64,000 nucleotides of DNA from Methylobacterium sp. BTF04 (GCF_010692745.1 NZ_JAAHTB010000018.1:35574-99573); one strand, 5' to 3'. Positions 28,934 to 39,181 are shown, counted from the first letter of the stretch. Notes: generated by a model not told the origin, from the letters alone. Translations and numbers: made by a program.

Positions 28934-31900
28934 ATGCACCTGATCCGCATCGATACGGTTTCCCTCGACGAGGGCGAAGCCGCGATCGATCTCGGTCAGG
29001 CGCCGGGCGACATCGTGTTTCTGTCCTTCACCGATTCCGATCTGTTCGGGGTCGCCGGCGCCTTTGCGGCCGCGTTTCCGACCCCTCTCCCGAACGGGGA
29101 CGGCCCGCACCGCGCCCCGACCCTGCGCCTCGCCAAGCTCGCCAAGCTGCGCCATCCGATGTCGGTGGACCTCTACGTCGAGGCGGTGATCGCGCGGTCG
29201 AAGATCGTCGTGATCCGCTGCCTCGGCGGCCTCGATTATTGGCGCTACGGCATCGAGCGGGCCGCTGTCGCCGTACGCGCCAACGGCGTCAAGCTCGTGG
29301 TCCTGCCCGGCGACGACAGGCCCGACCCCCGCCTCGACACCTTCTCCACGGCACCCGCTCTCGCCGGCGTTCTCGACGCCTATTTCCGGGCCGCCGGCAC
29401 CGACAATCTGCGGCGGATGCTCGGGCGGCTCGCCGCCGAGATCGGCTTTGCGGGGGAGGTCGAGGCGCCGCAGGCCCTGCCGCGCGGTTTCGTCTGCTGC
29501 CCCGGCTGCGGTCCGGTCGACCGGGAGCGGGCGCTTGCCGCCGGACGGCCGTTGCAGTCTCGGGTCACAAAGGCACCGCTGGCCCTCCTCGTCGTCTACC
29601 GCTCGGCGATCCTGTCGGGCGATGCCGCGCCCATCGCCGCGCTCGCCGACGCATTGCAGGCGCGGGGTCTTCAGGTGGTGGCGGTCGCCGTGTCGAGCCT
29701 CAAGGATCCGGAGGCCCTCGGAACCCTCCGTGAGACCATCGCGGCGCAGAAGCCCGCCATCGTCATCGCCGCCACCGCGTTTTCGGCACGCGAGGATGCG
29801 GGCTTCGTTCTGGATGCCGCCGATTGCCCGGTAATCCAGGCCTTCACCATCGGTGCTGCACAGGCTGCCTGGGGCGCTTCGGCGCGCGGCATGGGCGCGG
29901 CGGATCTCGCCATGCAGGTCGCCCTGCCGGAATTCGACGGGCGGCTTTCCGGGTTTCCGATCTCGTTCAAGGAGGACGGCCCGGAGATCGACGGTTTCAG
30001 CGAACGCCGGGCCCGGCCCTTCACCGCAGGGATTTCCGCCCTCGCCGACCGGGCCACCGCCTGGGTCCGGCTGGCGCGCCTGCCGCGGGCGGACCGCCGC
30101 CTCGCACTGGTGCTCTCGGATTATCCGGCCCGTGGCGGCCGGGCGGGCTTCGCCGTCGGCCTCGATACGCCCGAGAGCGCGCGCGCCATCCTGTCGGATC
30201 TCGCCGAGGCCGGTTATGCGACGGACGCGCTGCCGGAAGCGGATGCGCTCATGCGTGCGCTCACGCAGGGATCGCGCAGTTTTTCCGTGTCCCTCGACGC
30301 CTATCGGGCTTGGTTCGCCACCCTGGCGGCGGACGAACGGACCGATCTGAGCGCGAGCTGGGGTGCGCCCGAGGCCGACCCACTCTGCATCGACGGCGCC
30401 TTCCGTTTTGCGATGGTGTGTCCGGACGCCCCTGCGGGGGACCTTGCACGCGGGCCCGCGCCGGGCTCGCTCTCCCATTCGGGAGAGGGGCGTGACCTGT
30501 CCGAAGACGATGGTAGGGGGCGGAGTAGCATCGAGGGCCGCATCGCCCTGTTCCTGCAGCCCGACCGCGGCCGCGCCGCCGACCGCAAGGCCGGCTACCA
30601 CGATCCCGATGCGGTCCCGACGCATGCCTATCTCGCCTTCCATCTCGGACTGCGGACCCACTTCGATGCCCTGATCCATCTCGGCACCCACGGCACCACC
30701 GAGTGGCTGCCCGGCAAGGCCGTGGCCCTGTCGCCGGATTGCTGGCCGGCCCGTGCCATCGGTCCACTGCCGGTGATCTACCCGTTCATCGTCGACGATC
30801 CCGGTGAGGCAGCGCCCCTGAAGCGCCGGCTCGGCGGCGTGGCGCTCGGCCATCTCACGCCGCAGACCGAAAGTTCGGGGCTCGACCCCGAAGCCGCGCA
30901 CCTGCGCGAACTCGTCGAGGAATACTCGGCGGCGAGCGTGCTCGATCCGCGCCGGGCCGCCCTCATCGCCCGGACGATCCTCGACGAGGCCGCATCCGCC
31001 GGGCTGCTGGCATCGGCCGGCATCGATACCGGCACGGCGATGCCCGACGCGCTGGCGGCCCTCGACGCGCACCTGTGCGATCTCGGCGAGGTGACCACCC
31101 GCGACGGGCTCCACGTCTTCGGACGGGCCGCCGCCGGGGCCGCGCCGGGCGTGGCGGCCTGTGCCGCGGCCGAGGGCGCGGGGCTGCTCGCCGCCCTCGA
31201 TGGCCGCTTCGTGGTGCCGGGCCCGGCCGGCTCGCCGTCGCGCGGACGCACGGACGTGATGCCCACGGGCCGGAACCTGACGACCCTCGATCCGCGCAGT
31301 CTGCCGACCCGCGCCGCCACCATCCTCGGCGCCAAGGCGGCCGACGCGGTGGTGCGCCGCTACCTCCAGGACGAGGGCGAGTATCCGGCCCGCATCGTCA
31401 TGGATCTGTGGGCCTCGCCGACTCTGCGCACCGGCGGCGAAGACGTCGCGCATGCCCTCAACCTGATGGGCGTGCGCCCGGTCTGGGACCACGCCTCGAC
31501 CCGCGTCACCGGCTTCGAGGTGCTGCCGCTCGCCCTCCTCGACCGGCCGCGCATCGACGTGACGGTGCGGGTCTCCGGCGCGTTTCGCGATACCTTTCCG
31601 GACACCCTGTCGCTGCTCGCCCGCGCCGCCGCCGCGGTCGCCGCCCGCGACGAGGAGGATTCCGAGAATCCCCTGGCCGCCGCCCGTCGCCGGGGCGAGG
31701 CCGCCGCCCGCGTCTACGGCGCGGCGCCGGGCCGCTACGGCGCCGGAGCCGGCGGCCTCGCCCTCGATGGGGTGTGGGATGGGCGCGCCGACCTCGGCCG
31801 CGCCTATCTGGACGCCACGTCGCACGCCTATGGCGGCGCGGAGGATACGGCCGATGTGGGCTTTGCCGCCCGGGTCGCGCAAGCCGACGCCTATGTCCAC

Positions 31901-32395
31901 GCCTTCGACGTCGCCGAGCGCGACCTCCTGGACGGCGATGCCGCCGTGGATGCCATGGGCGGATTTTCCGCCGCCGCCGCGCTCACCGGCGCCAGCCCGA
32001 CCCTCTACAGCCTCGACGTGGCAACGCCCGAGGCCCCGAAGGCCCGCACCGCCCGCGAGGACACCGCCCGGCTCATCCGGGGAAAGCTGAGCCATCCGCG
32101 CTGGATCGCGGCGCAGTTGCGCCACGGCTATCGCGGCGCGCAGGAATTGGCGCAGGGCATCGACGCGGTGTTCGTGCTCGCCGCCACCACGGATGCGGTC
32201 TCGGATGCCGATCTCGACCGGCTCTACGGTGCGATGATCGCCGATCTCGACACCTTCGAGACCCTGCGCGCCGCCAACCCTGAGGCCGCCCGCGCCATCC
32301 TCGAGCGCTTCGACGAGGCGCGGCGACGCGGCCTGTGGACCACCCGTCGCAACGCGATGGCCGCCGACGAATTGATGCCGGAGGCCGCCGAATGA
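28934..32395 (+). CDS. cobN: cobaltochelatase large subunit CobN
   Basis: 1153-residue porphyrin-binding subunit of the aerobic ATP-dependent cobaltochelatase CobNST, inserting Co(II) into hydrogenobyrinic a,c-diamide. Typical stretches: LRHPMSVDLYVEAVIARSKIVVIRCLGGLDYW (start about 75); GFVCCPGCGPVD; ADRRLALVLSDYPARGGRAGFAVGLDTPES; HLGTHGTTEWLPGKAVALS (about 590); LWASPTLRTGGEDVAHALNLMG; RFDEARRRGLW at the end. A roughly 40-residue Pro/Gly-rich stretch near residues 498-540 interrupts a conserved strand and is encoded by a palindromic repeat. CobS and CobT are not in this window. ATGA overlap with cobG. Confidence 0.97.
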   Translation: MHLIRIDTVSLDEGEAAIDLGQAPGDIVFLSFTDSDLFGVAGAFAAAFPTPLPNGDGPHRAPTLRLAKLAKLRHPMSVDLYVEAVIARSKIVVIRCLGGLDYWRYGIERAAVAVRANGVKLVVLPGDDRPDPRLDTFSTAPALAGVLDAYFRAAGTDNLRRMLGRLAAEIGFAGEVEAPQALPRGFVCCPGCGPVDRERALAAGRPLQSRVTKAPLALLVVYRSAILSGDAAPIAALADALQARGLQVVAVAVSSLKDPEALGTLRETIAAQKPAIVIAATAFSAREDAGFVLDAADCPVIQAFTIGAAQAAWGASARGMGAADLAMQVALPEFDGRLSGFPISFKEDGPEIDGFSERRARPFTAGISALADRATAWVRLARLPRADRRLALVLSDYPARGGRAGFAVGLDTPESARAILSDLAEAGYATDALPEADALMRALTQGSRSFSVSLDAYRAWFATLAADERTDLSASWGAPEADPLCIDGAFRFAMVCPDAPAGDLARGPAPGSLSHSGEGRDLSEDDGRGRSSIEGRIALFLQPDRGRAADRKAGYHDPDAVPTHAYLAFHLGLRTHFDALIHLGTHGTTEWLPGKAVALSPDCWPARAIGPLPVIYPFIVDDPGEAAPLKRRLGGVALGHLTPQTESSGLDPEAAHLRELVEEYSAASVLDPRRAALIARTILDEAASAGLLASAGIDTGTAMPDALAALDAHLCDLGEVTTRDGLHVFGRAAAGAAPGVAACAAAEGAGLLAALDGRFVVPGPAGSPSRGRTDVMPTGRNLTTLDPRSLPTRAATILGAKAADAVVRRYLQDEGEYPARIVMDLWASPTLRTGGEDVAHALNLMGVRPVWDHASTRVTGFEVLPLALLDRPRIDVTVRVSGAFRDTFPDTLSLLARAAAAVAARDEEDSENPLAAARRRGEAAARVYGAAPGRYGAGAGGLALDGVWDGRADLGRAYLDATSHAYGGAEDTADVGFAARVAQADAYVHAFDVAERDLLDGDAAVDAMGGFSAAAALTGASPTLYSLDVATPEAPKARTAREDTARLIRGKLSHPRWIAAQLRHGYRGAQELAQGIDAVFVLAATTDAVSDADLDRLYGAMIADLDTFETLRAANPEAARAILERFDEARRRGLWTTRRNAMAADELMPEAAE
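30449..30490. repeat. palindromic GC-rich repeat inside cobN
   Basis: Within the cobN frame: the perfect palindrome CGCGGGCCCGCG (30449-30460), then CTCTCCC-ATTC-GGGAGAG (30470-30487), extended to GGGAGAGGGG (30481-30490). The same 10-base word or its complement occurs at 29082-29091, 35913-35922 and 35955-35964. It looks like a REP-type element that kept the reading frame. Confidence 0.65.
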
Positions 32396-33675
32396 GCGCC
32401 GACCGCCGCGTCCTCCCCGATGCTCCCAACCGGCGTGGCTGGTGCCCGAGCCTGCTGCGGCCGATGCCCACCGGCGACGGTCTGCTGGTCCGGGTCCATC
32501 CGCCGCTCGGGCGGCTCACCGGCTTGCAGGCGCGCGCGGTGGCGCAGGGCGCGCGCCATTTCGGCAACGGGCATATCGACGTCACCGCACGGGCCAACCT
32601 CCAGATCCGCGGCGTCACGCCGGAGACGCAGGGTCCGCTCGCCGCGAGCCTGGAAGCGGTGGGCCTGGGCGATGTGCGCGATGACGGCAGCGTGCAACGC
32701 CTGACCCTCACCGCACCGTTGGCCGGGCCCGCCATCGCGATTCTGGCCGAAGCCGTCGAGGCGGCCGGACGCGCGGTCGCTGGCCTACCGGCCAAGACCC
32801 TGGTGACCCTCGAGGATGGCAGTCGGTTCGGGCTGGCCGGCGCGGAGGCCGACGTGATGCTCCGCCTCGTCGACCCCGACCGGATCGCGTGGGCGCTCGC
32901 GACGCCGGACGGACCGGTCTGGTTCGCGGCCGTTCCCACGGCCCAGGTTTTGCGCCATCTCACCGAAAGTCTGCACGCACTGGCGGCGAGCGGGGCCCGG
33001 CGCATGCGGGATCTCGATGCCGACACCCTGTCCCGGCTCGGAGCGGACAGCACAGCGATACCGCCACCGCTCCCAGCACCGGCGCTGGAGCCGGGACTGC
33101 ATGATTTTGGCGGCGATCGTCTGGTCCTCGCCGTCGATACGGCTTTCGGACGCTGCAGCGCCGATGGGCTCGACAGCCTCGCCGCCTGGAGCGACGCCAT
33201 CGGCGCACCCGACCTGCGCCTCAGCCCGACCCGCGGCTTCGTCCTCGTGGGGACGGACAGCGAGGGCGCACGGCGTGCCTGGGACGCGCTCGGAGCCCAA
33301 GGGTTCGTCCATGCCGCCGACGATCCGCGCGGCGGCGTGGCCGCCTGCCCCGGCGCACCGGCCTGTGCCTCCGGCACGACGCCGACCCTCGGCGACGCAG
33401 CCCGGTTGGCCGAGGCCTTAGGTCCGCTGATCGCTGCCGGCCTGACCGCACATGTCTCCGGCTGCGCCAAGGGCTGCGCCCATCCGGGCGCCGCCGCCCT
33501 CACCCTCGTCGGCCATCACGGCCACTACGACATCGTCCTCGACGGCCGCCCCGATGCATTGCCGGCGATGCGACTCACTTTCGAGGCCGCGCTGGACCGC
33601 GTAAGGAGTGCGGATTCGGCAGCCGCCCTCGCCCAGGCCTTCAGGACCACCGACACGATGAGTTCGCCCGCATGA
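32392..33675 (+). CDS. cobG: precorrin-3B synthase
   Basis: 427-residue iron-sulfur monooxygenase of the sulfite/nitrite reductase fold. It uses O2 to form the precorrin-3B hydroxy-lactone, the step that marks the aerobic pathway. Seen: [54 protein letters not shown]; and the [4Fe-4S] ligands in [12 protein letters not shown] and [21 protein letters not shown] (Cys-x5/x3-Cys spacing as in the family). ATG overlaps the cobN stop by 4 bases and its own stop overlaps cobH. Confidence 0.95.
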   Translation: MSADRRVLPDAPNRRGWCPSLLRPMPTGDGLLVRVHPPLGRLTGLQARAVAQGARHFGNGHIDVTARANLQIRGVTPETQGPLAASLEAVGLGDVRDDGSVQRLTLTAPLAGPAIAILAEAVEAAGRAVAGLPAKTLVTLEDGSRFGLAGAEADVMLRLVDPDRIAWALATPDGPVWFAAVPTAQVLRHLTESLHALAASGARRMRDLDADTLSRLGADSTAIPPPLPAPALEPGLHDFGGDRLVLAVDTAFGRCSADGLDSLAAWSDAIGAPDLRLSPTRGFVLVGTDSEGARRAWDALGAQGFVHAADDPRGGVAACPGAPACASGTTPTLGDAARLAEALGPLIAAGLTAHVSGCAKGCAHPGAAALTLVGHHGHYDIVLDGRPDALPAMRLTFEAALDRVRSADSAAALAQAFRTTDTMSSPA

Positions 33676-34304
33676 GTTCGCGCCTGGACTATCTGCGCGA
33701 CGGGCAGGCGATCTACGCCCGCTCCTTCGCGATGATTCGCGCCGAGGCCGACCTCGGCCGGTTCCACGGCACCGCCGAGCGTGTGGTCGTCCGCATGATC
33801 CATGCCTGTGGCATGACCGATCTGCCCGGGGACGTGGAAGCCTCCGACGATTTCGCCGCCAGCGGCGAAGCGGCGTTGAAGGCCGGCGCGCCGATCCTGT
33901 GCGACGTCCGCATGGTCGCCGACGGCGTCACCCGCGCGCGCCTGCCCTCCGACAACCGGGTGATCTGTACGCTCAGCGATCCGCGCGTGGCCGACATGGC
34001 CGCCGCCATGGGCACCACCCGCTCGGCGGCCGCGATGGAATTGTGGCGCGAGCACCTTCCCGGCAGCGTCGTGGCGGTGGGCAATGCGCCGACATCGCTG
34101 TTCCGCCTGCTCGAATTGCTCGACGAGGGCATCGCGCCGCCAGCGGCCGTCATCGGCATTCCGGTAGGCTTCGTCGGCGCGGCCGAGTCGAAGGAGGCGC
34201 TGGCGCGCGATGGGCGCGTGCCCTTCATCGTCGTCCATGGCCGGCGCGGCGGCAGCGCCATGACGGCCGCCGCCGTCAACGCGCTCGCGCAGGAGATCGA
34301 GTGA
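33672..34304 (+). CDS. cobH: precorrin-8X methylmutase
   Basis: 210-residue enzyme moving the C11 methyl to C12 to give hydrogenobyrinic acid. Family pattern: [14 protein letters not shown], then [13 protein letters not shown] with the catalytic His, [65 protein letters not shown] and [22 protein letters not shown]. Complete and normal in length. ATGA overlap with cobG; its TGA shares one base with the cobI ATG. Confidence 0.98.
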   Translation: MSSRLDYLRDGQAIYARSFAMIRAEADLGRFHGTAERVVVRMIHACGMTDLPGDVEASDDFAASGEAALKAGAPILCDVRMVADGVTRARLPSDNRVICTLSDPRVADMAAAMGTTRSAAAMELWREHLPGSVVAVGNAPTSLFRLLELLDEGIAPPAAVIGIPVGFVGAAESKEALARDGRVPFIVVHGRRGGSAMTAAAVNALAQEIE

Positions 34305-35098
34305 TGGAGGCCGGCGAGCGCCTGAGCCCCGCCGATCCGGCGGAACGGATCGAGCTGCCGCGCACCGTGACCACCGGCACGCTGTTCGGCGTCGGCATGG
34401 GGCCAGGTGAGCCGGACTACCTCACGGTCCGCGCCATGAAGGTGCTGGCCGCGGCCCCGGTGCTGGTGCATTTCTGCAAGAAGGGCCGGCGCGGCAATGC
34501 CCGCACCATCGCGGATGCGGTGCTGAGCCCGGAGCCGGCGCGCGAGCACCCGCTGGTCTATCCCTACACCACAGAGCTGCATCCCGATCATCCGGATTAC
34601 GTCTCCGCGCTGGCGAGCTTCTACGACGACGCGGCGGGCCGGCTCGCCGACCATCTCGGCGCTGGGCGCGACGTGGCGATCCTGTCGGAGGGCGATCCGT
34701 TCTTCTACGGCTCGTTCATGCACCTGTGGCGGCGGTTGAAAGACCGTTTCCCCGTGGAGGTGGTCCCCGGCGTCACCGGCATGTCCGGCTGCTGGACGCG
34801 GGCCGGCACCCCGATTACGTGGGGCGACGATGTGCTCACCGTGCTTCCGGCGACGCTGCCGCATGCGGCCCTCGTCGAGCGCCTGCGGATCACCGACGCC
34901 GCGGTCATCATGAAACTCGGGCGCCACCTGCCCAAGGTCCGCGCGGCCTTGGCCGAGGTCGGCGTGCTGGCCCGCGCGGTCTATGTCGAGCGCGGCACCA
35001 TGGCCGGCGAGCGGGTGATCGCGCTCGACGAAAAACTTGACGACGTGGCGCCGTACTTCTCGATGGTGCTGCTGCCGGGCGAAGGCCGCCGGCCGTGA
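34304..35098 (+). CDS. cobI: precorrin-2 C20-methyltransferase
   Basis: 264-residue SAM-dependent tetrapyrrole methylase. Signatures: GTLFGVGMGPGEPDYLTVRAMKVLAAAPVLVHF (about 26-58), ILSEGDPFFYGSFMHLWRRL, VEVVPGVTGMSGCWTRAG, VIMKLGRHLPKVRAAL and YVERGTMAGERV. An extra ~25-residue polar N-terminus precedes the usual start. A TGATG junction with cobH sets the start; a GTGA overlap couples it to cobJ. Confidence 0.97.
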   Translation: MEAGERLSPADPAERIELPRTVTTGTLFGVGMGPGEPDYLTVRAMKVLAAAPVLVHFCKKGRRGNARTIADAVLSPEPAREHPLVYPYTTELHPDHPDYVSALASFYDDAAGRLADHLGAGRDVAILSEGDPFFYGSFMHLWRRLKDRFPVEVVPGVTGMSGCWTRAGTPITWGDDVLTVLPATLPHAALVERLRITDAAVIMKLGRHLPKVRAALAEVGVLARAVYVERGTMAGERVIALDEKLDDVAPYFSMVLLPGEGRRP

Positions 35099-35856
35099 CC
35101 GGGTGCGTCACGATCATCGGGCTCGGTCCCGGCGATCCGCGCCTGCTCACGCAAGCCGCCTCCGAAGCCCTGGCCGCGGCGCAGGACCTGATCGGGTACA
35201 TCCCGTACGTCGCCCGCGTGCCCGAGCGCGCGGGCCTGACCCGGCACGCCTCCGACAATCGGGTCGAGGTCGACCGCGCCCGCCACGCGCTGGAACTCGC
35301 CGCCTCCGGACGCCGGGTGGCGGTGGTGTCGGGTGGCGATCCGGGCGTGTTCGCCATGGCGGCTGCGGTGTTCGAGGCGGTGGAAGCCGGCGATCCGGCT
35401 TGGGCGCGGCTCACCATCACGGTCGAGCCCGGTATCACCGCGATGCTGGCCGCCGCCGCCAAGCTCGGCGCGCCGCTCGGCGGCGATTTCTGCGCGATGT
35501 CGCTGTCGGACAACCTGAAGCCCTGGGACGTCATCCTGGCTCGGCTGGAGGCGGTTCTACGGGCCGATTTCGTGATCAGCCTGTACAACCCGATCTCGTC
35601 CGCGCGGCCGTGGCAGCTCGGCAAGGCCCTGGGGCTCGCCGCTGAGTTCCGGTCGGGCGACACCCCGGTCATCTTCGCCCGCGCGGTGTCGCGGCCCGAC
35701 GAAGCGATCCGCATCCTCACCCTCGATCGGGCGCGGGAGACCACGGCGGACATGGCCACGATGGTGATCATCGGCGCCTCCGCCACCCGCCTGATCACAC
35801 GCGGGCCCGGTGACCAGCCCTACGTCTACACACCGCGCAGCGTGTCGCCGGCGTGA
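35095..35856 (+). CDS. cobJ: precorrin-3B C17-methyltransferase
   Basis: 253-residue tetrapyrrole methylase that contracts the ring while methylating C17. Seen: VTIIGLGPGDPRLLTQAASEALAAAQDLIGYIPYV, VAVVSGGDPGVFAMAAAVFEAVE, VEPGITAMLAAAAKLGAPLGGDFCAMSLSDNLKPWDVI, FVISLYNPISSARPWQLGKA and MATMVIIGASATR. GTG start inside the cobI stop (GTGA). It is the last gene of the riboswitch operon before a long palindromic repeat. Confidence 0.97.
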   Translation: MTGCVTIIGLGPGDPRLLTQAASEALAAAQDLIGYIPYVARVPERAGLTRHASDNRVEVDRARHALELAASGRRVAVVSGGDPGVFAMAAAVFEAVEAGDPAWARLTITVEPGITAMLAAAAKLGAPLGGDFCAMSLSDNLKPWDVILARLEAVLRADFVISLYNPISSARPWQLGKALGLAAEFRSGDTPVIFARAVSRPDEAIRILTLDRARETTADMATMVIIGASATRLITRGPGDQPYVYTPRSVSPA

Positions 35857-35871
35857 CGGGGAGAGCCCAGA

Positions 35872-36011
35872 CCCCTCCCCCCTCCGCCGGGGAGGGTGCC
35901 CGCGGAGCGGGCGGGAGAGGGGCCGGCTCAGGTCTCTTCGGAGAGAGCGGCGCTCCCCTCTCCCGACCTTCGCCGACGCGAAGCCCACCCTCCCCCGCGG
36001 AGGGGGGAGGG
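35872..36011. repeat. nested inverted repeat (REP/BIME-like) between cobJ and cobK
   Basis: Three nested pairs: CCCTCCCCCCTCCGC (35873-35887) with its exact complement at 35997-36011; GGGGAGGGTG (35889-35898) with 35986-35995; GGGAGAGGGG (35913-35922) with 35955-35964. The outer two pairs form a 26-base arm with one mismatch. It lies between the convergent 3' ends of cobJ and cobK, so it could act as a two-way transcript end or protect both mRNAs. Confidence 0.8.
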
Positions 36012-36023
36012 ACCGCGGACGAG

Positions 36024-36752
36024 CTACAAAGCCTTCAGCCAGTCCAGCGCCCCCGCCGCGTCCGCCACGCTCGCCACGGCGGGCTTGGCCGGCCGGCGCA
36101 CCATCACCACCGGCAGGGCGAGCGCCCGCGCCGCCGCGATCTTGCCGTAGGTCGCGGCCCCGCCGGAATTCTTGCTGACCAGCACCGCGATGCCGCGCTC
36201 GGCCAGGAAGGCCGTCTCGGCCTGGACGTCGAAGGGCCCGCGCGCCGCGATGGTGGTGAGGCGCGGCACCGGCAGAGCGTCGCCGATCGGCTCGATGGCC
36301 CGCACCACGTAATCGTGCTGCGGCGCCACCGCGAAGGCCCCGACTTCGAGGCGGCCCACGGTGAGGAAGATGCGGCGCGGCGTATCGCCCAGGGCCAGCA
36401 CGGCGGCGGCCATGTCGGCGGCGTCGATCCAGCGATCGCCCGGCACCGGGTCCCAGGCCGGACGGCGGATGGCGAGCAGCGTCGTGCCGGTGGCCGCGCA
36501 GGCCTGCGCCGCGTTGGCGCTGATCCGGGCGGCGAACGGATGGGTCGCGTCGATCACGCACCCGATGCGATGCTCGACGATCCAGGCGCCGAGACCCTCC
36601 GCACCGCCGAAGCCGCCGCTGCGGGTCGGCACCGGCTCGGCCTTCGGCGCCGAGGTCCGGCCAGCGAGCGAAAGCGTGGCGTCGAGGCCGGGGGGCAGGC
36701 CCCGCACCAGGGCGCTCGCCTCTCCGGTGCCGCCGAGGATCAGGATACGCAT
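36024..36752 (-). CDS. cobK: precorrin-6A reductase
   Basis: 242-residue NADPH-dependent reductase making precorrin-6B. Seen: Rossmann start MRILILGGTGEASALVRGLP; CVIDATHPFAARISANAAQACAATG (about 65-90); IFLTVGRLEVGAF; ARGPFDVQAETAFLAERGIAVLVSKNSGGAATYGKIAAARALALPVVMVRRP, the most conserved block. The only cob gene between cobN and cobB on the minus strand. Start at ATG 36752 from the Rossmann motif; ATG 36767 is possible. Its start is opposite the cobL start. Confidence 0.97.
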   Translation of the reverse strand: MRILILGGTGEASALVRGLPPGLDATLSLAGRTSAPKAEPVPTRSGGFGGAEGLGAWIVEHRIGCVIDATHPFAARISANAAQACAATGTTLLAIRRPAWDPVPGDRWIDAADMAAAVLALGDTPRRIFLTVGRLEVGAFAVAPQHDYVVRAIEPIGDALPVPRLTTIAARGPFDVQAETAFLAERGIAVLVSKNSGGAATYGKIAAARALALPVVMVRRPAKPAVASVADAAGALDWLKAL

Positions 36753-36765
36753 GAGCGCCTTGTCC

Positions 36766-37992
36766 ATGAGCGATGATCCCCTGTCGAGCACGCCGTGGCT
36801 GACTCTCGTCGGGATCGGCGAGGATGGGCGAGCCGGCTTGAGCCCGGCGGCGCAGAACGCCCTCGACACGGCGACCCTGGTCTATGGCGGACGACGCCAC
36901 CTCGCATTGGCCGCCCCGCTCGCCGCCGAGACGCGATCCTGGCCGAGCCCGATCGCAAACGCCTATCCCGACATCCTCGCGCGGCGCGGTCTGCCGACCT
37001 GCATCCTCGCCACCGGCGACCCGTTCCATTACGGCATCGGCGCCGAGATCGCCCGGCTGGTCCCGGCGGCCGAAATGCGGGTGTTTTCGCAACCCTCCGC
37101 CTTCAGCCTCGCCTCCGCCCGCCTCGGCTGGCCGCTCGCCGAGACCGCATGCCTGACCCTGCACGGCCGCGCACTGACCCGCATCGTACCGCATCTCCAA
37201 CCCGGCGCCCGTCTGCTCGTGCTGAGCTGGGACGAGACCACGCCGTACACCGTCGCCGCACTGATGCGCGCGCGCGGCTTCGGCGCCTCGGACCTCACCG
37301 TGCTGGAGGCCATGGGCGGCCCGCGCGAGCGGCGGCGCAGCTGTCCGGCCGACGGATTCGACATCGCCGATATCGATCCGCTCAACACCCTGGCCATCGT
37401 CGTCATGGCGGCCCCCGACGCGCAGGTGGTGACGCTGGCGCCGGGCCTCGACGATGCGTGGTTCGAAAATGATGGCCAGCTCACCAAGTCGGACATCCGC
37501 GCGGTGACGTTGGCGGCCCTGCGCCCTCGCGCCGGGCAGCTTTTGTGGGATATCGGCGCCGGGGCCGGCTCGATCTCCATCGAATGGATGCTGCGCCACC
37601 CTAGCATGGGCGCCATCGCGGTGGAGGCGAACCCGGACCGCGCCGCGCGCATCGCCCGCAACGCGAGCCGCCTCGGCGTTCCCGACCTCAGGGTGGTCGA
37701 GGGGCCGGCCCCGGCATCCCTCGACGGATTGGCGCCGCCGGACGCGCTCTTCATCGGCGGCGGCATCTCGGTGCCGGGCCTGCTCGTCCGAGCGATGGGA
37801 GCGTTGCGCCCCGGTGGCCGGCTGGTCTCGAACGTGGTGACCCTGGAGGGCGAAGCCGTCCTGCTCGCCGCTTTCGCCCGGCATGGCGGCAGCCTCAAAC
37901 GGCTTTCGGTGGCCCGCGCCGACCCGGTCGGGCACCTCCACGGCTGGCGCACCGCGATGCCGGTGACGCAATGGGCCTGGGTCAAGCCGTGA
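36766..37992 (+). CDS. cobL: precorrin-6B C5,15-methyltransferase (decarboxylating), CbiE-CbiT fusion
   Basis: 408-residue bifunctional enzyme. CbiE half (about 8-200): [70 protein letters not shown]. CbiT half (about 235-400): [41 protein letters not shown], a class I methyltransferase and decarboxylase domain, then [10 protein letters not shown] and [20 protein letters not shown] 36766 leaves 13 bases to the divergent cobK start; an in-frame ATG at 36751 would overlap it by 2. First gene of cobL-cobE-cobM-cobB. Confidence 0.97.
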   Translation: MSDDPLSSTPWLTLVGIGEDGRAGLSPAAQNALDTATLVYGGRRHLALAAPLAAETRSWPSPIANAYPDILARRGLPTCILATGDPFHYGIGAEIARLVPAAEMRVFSQPSAFSLASARLGWPLAETACLTLHGRALTRIVPHLQPGARLLVLSWDETTPYTVAALMRARGFGASDLTVLEAMGGPRERRRSCPADGFDIADIDPLNTLAIVVMAAPDAQVVTLAPGLDDAWFENDGQLTKSDIRAVTLAALRPRAGQLLWDIGAGAGSISIEWMLRHPSMGAIAVEANPDRAARIARNASRLGVPDLRVVEGPAPASLDGLAPPDALFIGGGISVPGLLVRAMGALRPGGRLVSNVVTLEGEAVLLAAFARHGGSLKRLSVARADPVGHLHGWRTAMPVTQWAWVKP

Positions 37993-37994
37993 CG

Positions 37995-38402
37995 ATGGCG
38001 CGAGACTGCGTCGCCGGCCTCGGCTTCCGTCACGCCACGCCCACGGACGAGATCGTCGGGCTGATTCATCAGGCGCTCGCGGCGTGCGGCCTCGATCCCG
38101 GCCGGCTCGGTCGCCTCGCCACCGCCGCCGACCGGGCCGAGGAACCGGCGATCCGCGCCGTCGCGGCGGTTTTCGCGGTGCCGCTGGTCGCGGTACCGTC
38201 CGATGCGCTGATCGCGGTCGACGATCTCGTGGTGACCCGCTCGGGGCGGATCGCGGCGAGCCGCGGGATCGGTTCCGTGGCGGAGGCCGCGGCGCTGGCG
38301 GTGGCGGGGCCGCAGGCGACCCTGCTCCTTCCGCGAATCGCGAGTGGCGGGGCGACATGCGCCCTTGCGCTCGGCCCACAATCCGTCACTCAGGCGACAT
38401 GA
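37995..38402 (+). CDS. cobE: CobE/CbiG C-terminal-domain protein
   Basis: 135-residue protein of the CobE family (CbiG C-terminal domain), needed for B12 synthesis in Pseudomonas denitrificans though its exact step is unclear. Seen: [24 protein letters not shown], the [30 protein letters not shown] block, [13 protein letters not shown] with [22 protein letters not shown]. Start at ATG 37995; GTG 37989 overlapping the cobL stop (GTGA) is an equally good choice. Stop overlaps the cobM ATG. Confidence 0.9.
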   Translation: MARDCVAGLGFRHATPTDEIVGLIHQALAACGLDPGRLGRLATAADRAEEPAIRAVAAVFAVPLVAVPSDALIAVDDLVVTRSGRIAASRGIGSVAEAAALAVAGPQATLLLPRIASGGATCALALGPQSVTQAT

Positions 38403-39181
38403 CCGTCCATTTCATCGGTGCCGGCCCCGGTGCCGCCGACCTCATCACCGTGCGCGGCCGCGATCTCATCGCCCGCTGCCCCGTCTGCCTGCATGCCGGC
38501 TCCCTGGTTGCGCCCGAGATCCTGGGCTGGTGTCCGCCGGGTGCGCGCATCGTCGATACCGCTCCCCTCGACCTCGACGCCATCGTGGCCGAATGCGCCG
38601 CCGCACAGGCCGCCGGCCAGGACGTGGCGCGCCTGCATTCGGGCGATCTGTCGATCTGGAGCGCGCTCGCCGAACAGACCCGCCGCCTCGAACAGGCCGG
38701 TATTTCCTACACGGTGACGCCGGGGGTGCCCGCCTTCGCCGCCGCCGCGGCCGTGCTCGGGCGCGAACTGACCGTGCCGGGGCTGGCCCAATCCGTCATC
38801 CTCACCCGGACCTCGGGCCGGGCGAGCGCCATGCCGGAGCGCGAGACCCTCGCGGCTTTCGCCGCCACCGGCGCGACCCTGGCGCTGCACCTCTCGATCC
38901 ACGTGATCGGCACCGTGGTCGACGAACTCACCCCGTTCTACGGGGCGACCTGCCCGGCCGCCGTGGTGTTCCGGGCCACTTGGCCCGACGAGCAGGTCCT
39001 GACCGGGACGTTGGCGACGATCCGCGCCAGCGTCGAGGCGGCCGCCCTGGAGCGCACGGCGCTGATCCTGGTCGGCCCGGCCCTGGCGCCGCGGGATTTT
39101 CGCGAGAGCGCGCTGTATTCGCCCGATTACGATCGGCGCTTCCGCCCCAATGCCAACACGATCGCCGGAGACCGGACATGA
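38399..39181 (+). CDS. cobM: precorrin-4 C11-methyltransferase
   Basis: 260-residue SAM-dependent tetrapyrrole methylase. Seen: [35 protein letters not shown] (about 3-37), [76 protein letters not shown] and [11 protein letters not shown] at the C-terminus. Complete. ATGA overlaps on both sides (cobE before, cobB after) indicate coupled translation. Confidence 0.98.
   Translation: MTVHFIGAGPGAADLITVRGRDLIARCPVCLHAGSLVAPEILGWCPPGARIVDTAPLDLDAIVAECAAAQAAGQDVARLHSGDLSIWSALAEQTRRLEQAGISYTVTPGVPAFAAAAAVLGRELTVPGLAQSVILTRTSGRASAMPERETLAAFAATGATLALHLSIHVIGTVVDELTPFYGATCPAAVVFRATWPDEQVLTGTLATIRASVEAAALERTALILVGPALAPRDFRESALYSPDYDRRFRPNANTIAGDRT

Noticed and set aside
27773..32125. Open frame of 1450 codons on the minus strand opposite cobW and cobN
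   Set aside because: Antisense shadow of cobN with the typical Arg/Gly/His-rich composition; no ribosome site or motif.
35557..38379. Open frame of 940 codons on the minus strand across cobJ, cobK and cobL
   Set aside because: It runs through genes on both strands and the palindromic repeat, which no real protein would; the translation is low complexity.
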